DNA of 64,000 nucleotides from Chloroflexota bacterium (lineage in GTDB: Bacteria; Chloroflexota; Limnocylindria; Limnocylindrales; CSP1-4), in NCBI GenBank assembly GCA_919901745.1, contig CAKKPP010000007.1, forward strand, positions 90,753 to 154,752, in the 5' to 3' direction. This document shows, in pieces, positions 62,740 through 64,000 of this stretch (positions within the stretch are counted from its first letter, which is position 1; every line of letters begins with the position of its first letter). Below the pieces are notes generated by a model. It was not told where the DNA came from. It saw only the letters and a program-made list of their open reading frames with translations, and searched no databases. Both the position numbers and the translations under genes were made by a program.

Positions 62740-63894
62740 ATGCGCGCGCGGGATCTCGGCATCCGATTCGGGATCGGCCGTCCCGGCCGTCTCAACGCGA
62801 TCACCGACGTGGCCGGTGTGCGCGTTGGCCACACCACCCTGATCTCCGGCGAGGGGCCGCTCGTCGTCGGACAGGGACCGGTGCGGACCGGCGTGACGGT
62901 GGTCGTGCCCCACGACGGCGATGTCTTCACCGAGCCGATCTTCGCCGGCTGCCACACCCTCAACGGCAACGGCGAGCTTACCGGCCTTGAGTGGATCCGC
63001 GAGGCGGGCAAGCTTGTGTCGCCGATCGCCATCACCAACACGCATTCGGTGGGGGTCGTCCGTGACGCGCTGGTCCGGCATGCCGCCGAGCGCCACTCGC
63101 GCAGCGAGAGGTTCTGGTCATTGCCGGTCGTCGGCGAGACGTCCGACGGGACACTCAACGACATCAATGGCTTCCATGTTCGTCCTGAGCATCTCGACGC
63201 GGCCCTGGGCGACGCGCGCCCCGGACCCGTCGCAGAGGGGAACGTGGGGGGCGGGACGGGGATGATCTGCCACGAGTTCAAGGGCGGCATCGGGACGGCG
63301 TCGCGCGTTGTCGGACCCGACGAGGGTGGCTGGACGGTCGGCGTGCTCGTCTAGGCGAACTACGGCCGTCGGGATCTCCTGCGGATCGACGGCGTCCGCG
63401 TCGGCGAGGCCATCCCGATCACGGAGATCGCGTCGCCCGACCCGCTGCCGCCGGCGGGTGTCGCGCCCGGCGGTCCGGGCCGCGGCTCCGGATCGATCAT
63501 CGTCGTCATCGCGACCGACGCCCCGTTGCTGCCCCATCAGTGCGCCCGGCTGGCGCAGCGGGCCGGATTGGGGATCGCCCGAGTCGGCGGGACGGGCGGC
63601 CACACGTCGGGCGACCTGTTCATCTGCTTCGCCACCGGCAATCGCGACATCCCGCAGCCGGAGTTGAGGCAGGACCCGCGGGCGACCGTCGAGCTACGGA
63701 TGCTGTCCGACGTCTACATCGACCCGCTCTTTCTCGCCACCATCGAAGCGACCGAGGAGGCGATCGTCAACGCCCTCGTCGCGGCCGAGACGATGACCGG
63801 GATCGATGGGGTCACCGCCCACCGATTGCCCCACGATCGCGTTCGCGAGGTCATGCTGCGCGGAGGCTGGCCGGTCGTTTCCCGGCTATCCTGA
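62740..63894 (+). pseudogene. P1-family (DmpA-like) aminopeptidase interrupted by an in-frame amber codon
   Basis: The frame 62740-63354 encodes the N-terminal ~204 residues of a DmpA/L-aminopeptidase-D-esterase: GRLNAITDVAGVRVGHTT, then FAGCHTLNGNGELTG, and HEFKGGIGTASRVV. It stops at TAG (63352-63354) in GVLV-stop-ANYGRRDLLRIDGV, where the family usually has Gln (CAG). The same frame then runs on undisturbed to 63894 with RGSGSIIVVIATDAPL, whose Ser is the position of autoproteolytic cleavage, and GGHTSGDLFICFATGN. A single C-to-T change would explain it. It is a recent pseudogene, a readthrough gene or a sequencing error. Confidence 0.88.
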
Positions 63895-63947
63895 TCGCGC
63901 CGGGTCGACGCGGCTCCGGCCCAGGATCGAGGGAGCGCCCACGCACC

Positions 63948-64000
63948 ATGACCAAGATCGGCTACGCGGCGATGCTCGAGCAGTTCCAGCCGATGGAACT
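63948..64000 (+). CDS. LLM-class (probably F420-dependent) oxidoreductase, N-terminus only
   Basis: Seventeen residues are visible before the window ends (MTKIGYAAMLEQFQPME). This start is typical of F420-dependent luciferase-like monooxygenase-fold enzymes in Actinomycetota and Chloroflexota. The assignment rests on this short piece only. Confidence 0.5.
   Translation, partial: MTKIGYAAMLEQFQPME

Overview
The window is about 64 kb of very GC-rich bacterial chromosome with dense, mostly short-gapped operons, frequent GTG/TTG starts and many 4-bp start/stop overlaps. No rRNA or tRNA gene was seen. The gene mix (class A PBP, Sec- and Tat-exported enzymes, SCO1664/DUF3090 pair, DUF5671 membrane protein, stand-alone AceE, an F420/LLM-type start at the right edge, TM0106-type nuclease-helicase, RHS toxin with a Gram-positive style signal peptide) fits a monoderm-like Chloroflexota lineage (e.g. 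Limnocylindria-like), with Actinomycetota as the main alternative. This assignment is an inference; no marker gene is present.

Layout. 0-10 kb: metabolic and housekeeping genes (inositol monophosphatase end, 5'-3' exonuclease, SRPBCC, nicotinamidase, AceE, FTR1 iron permease, PQQ-type sugar dehydrogenase, DUF72, MarR with a decayed YceI target). 10.2-22.2 kb: an Rrf2 Fe-S regulator followed by a seven-gene, translationally coupled operon for an exported type II molybdopterin oxidoreductase (catalytic A, small unknown protein, Fe-S B, TorD-like chaperone, zinc-ribbon protein, haem-b gamma subunit, polytopic membrane protein), then a cysteine-desulfurase-like enzyme and a DAO-type flavoenzyme. 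22.3-27.4 kb: membrane proteins, a palindrome-rich intergenic region, and a DDAH-like hydrolase with an ArgE/DapE deacylase.

27.4-42.4 kb is an accessory, conflict-type island: a 1893-residue RHS polymorphic toxin with a seven-unit beta-propeller inserted in its spool, a candidate immunity gene, a decayed orphan RHS tip with a second toxin tail and membrane immunity candidate, a decayed propeller fragment, a TM0106-type nuclease-helicase, a type II restriction-modification pair (methylase resembling M.PvuII) and a VapBC module whose operator overlaps the end of an aminotransferase gene.

42.4-56 kb: aminotransferase, an ADP-ribosylglycohydrolase fused to a dual-specificity phosphatase, a NEW3-domain membrane protein with an ABC exporter, an FGGY kinase with an AGPS-like flavoenzyme, SCO1664/DUF3090, and a membrane-anchored sulfite-oxidase-fold enzyme. 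56-58.4 kb holds the most intriguing small system: two paralogous XRE regulators, one with a TPR-like domain, divergent from a 39-codon ORF with a perfect Shine-Dalgarno that encodes a signal peptide followed by nine residues. This is a candidate peptide-pheromone (RRNPP-like) circuit. 58.7-64 kb: ACT protein, class A PBP, MgtC, a P1-family peptidase interrupted by an in-frame amber codon, and the start of an LLM oxidoreductase.
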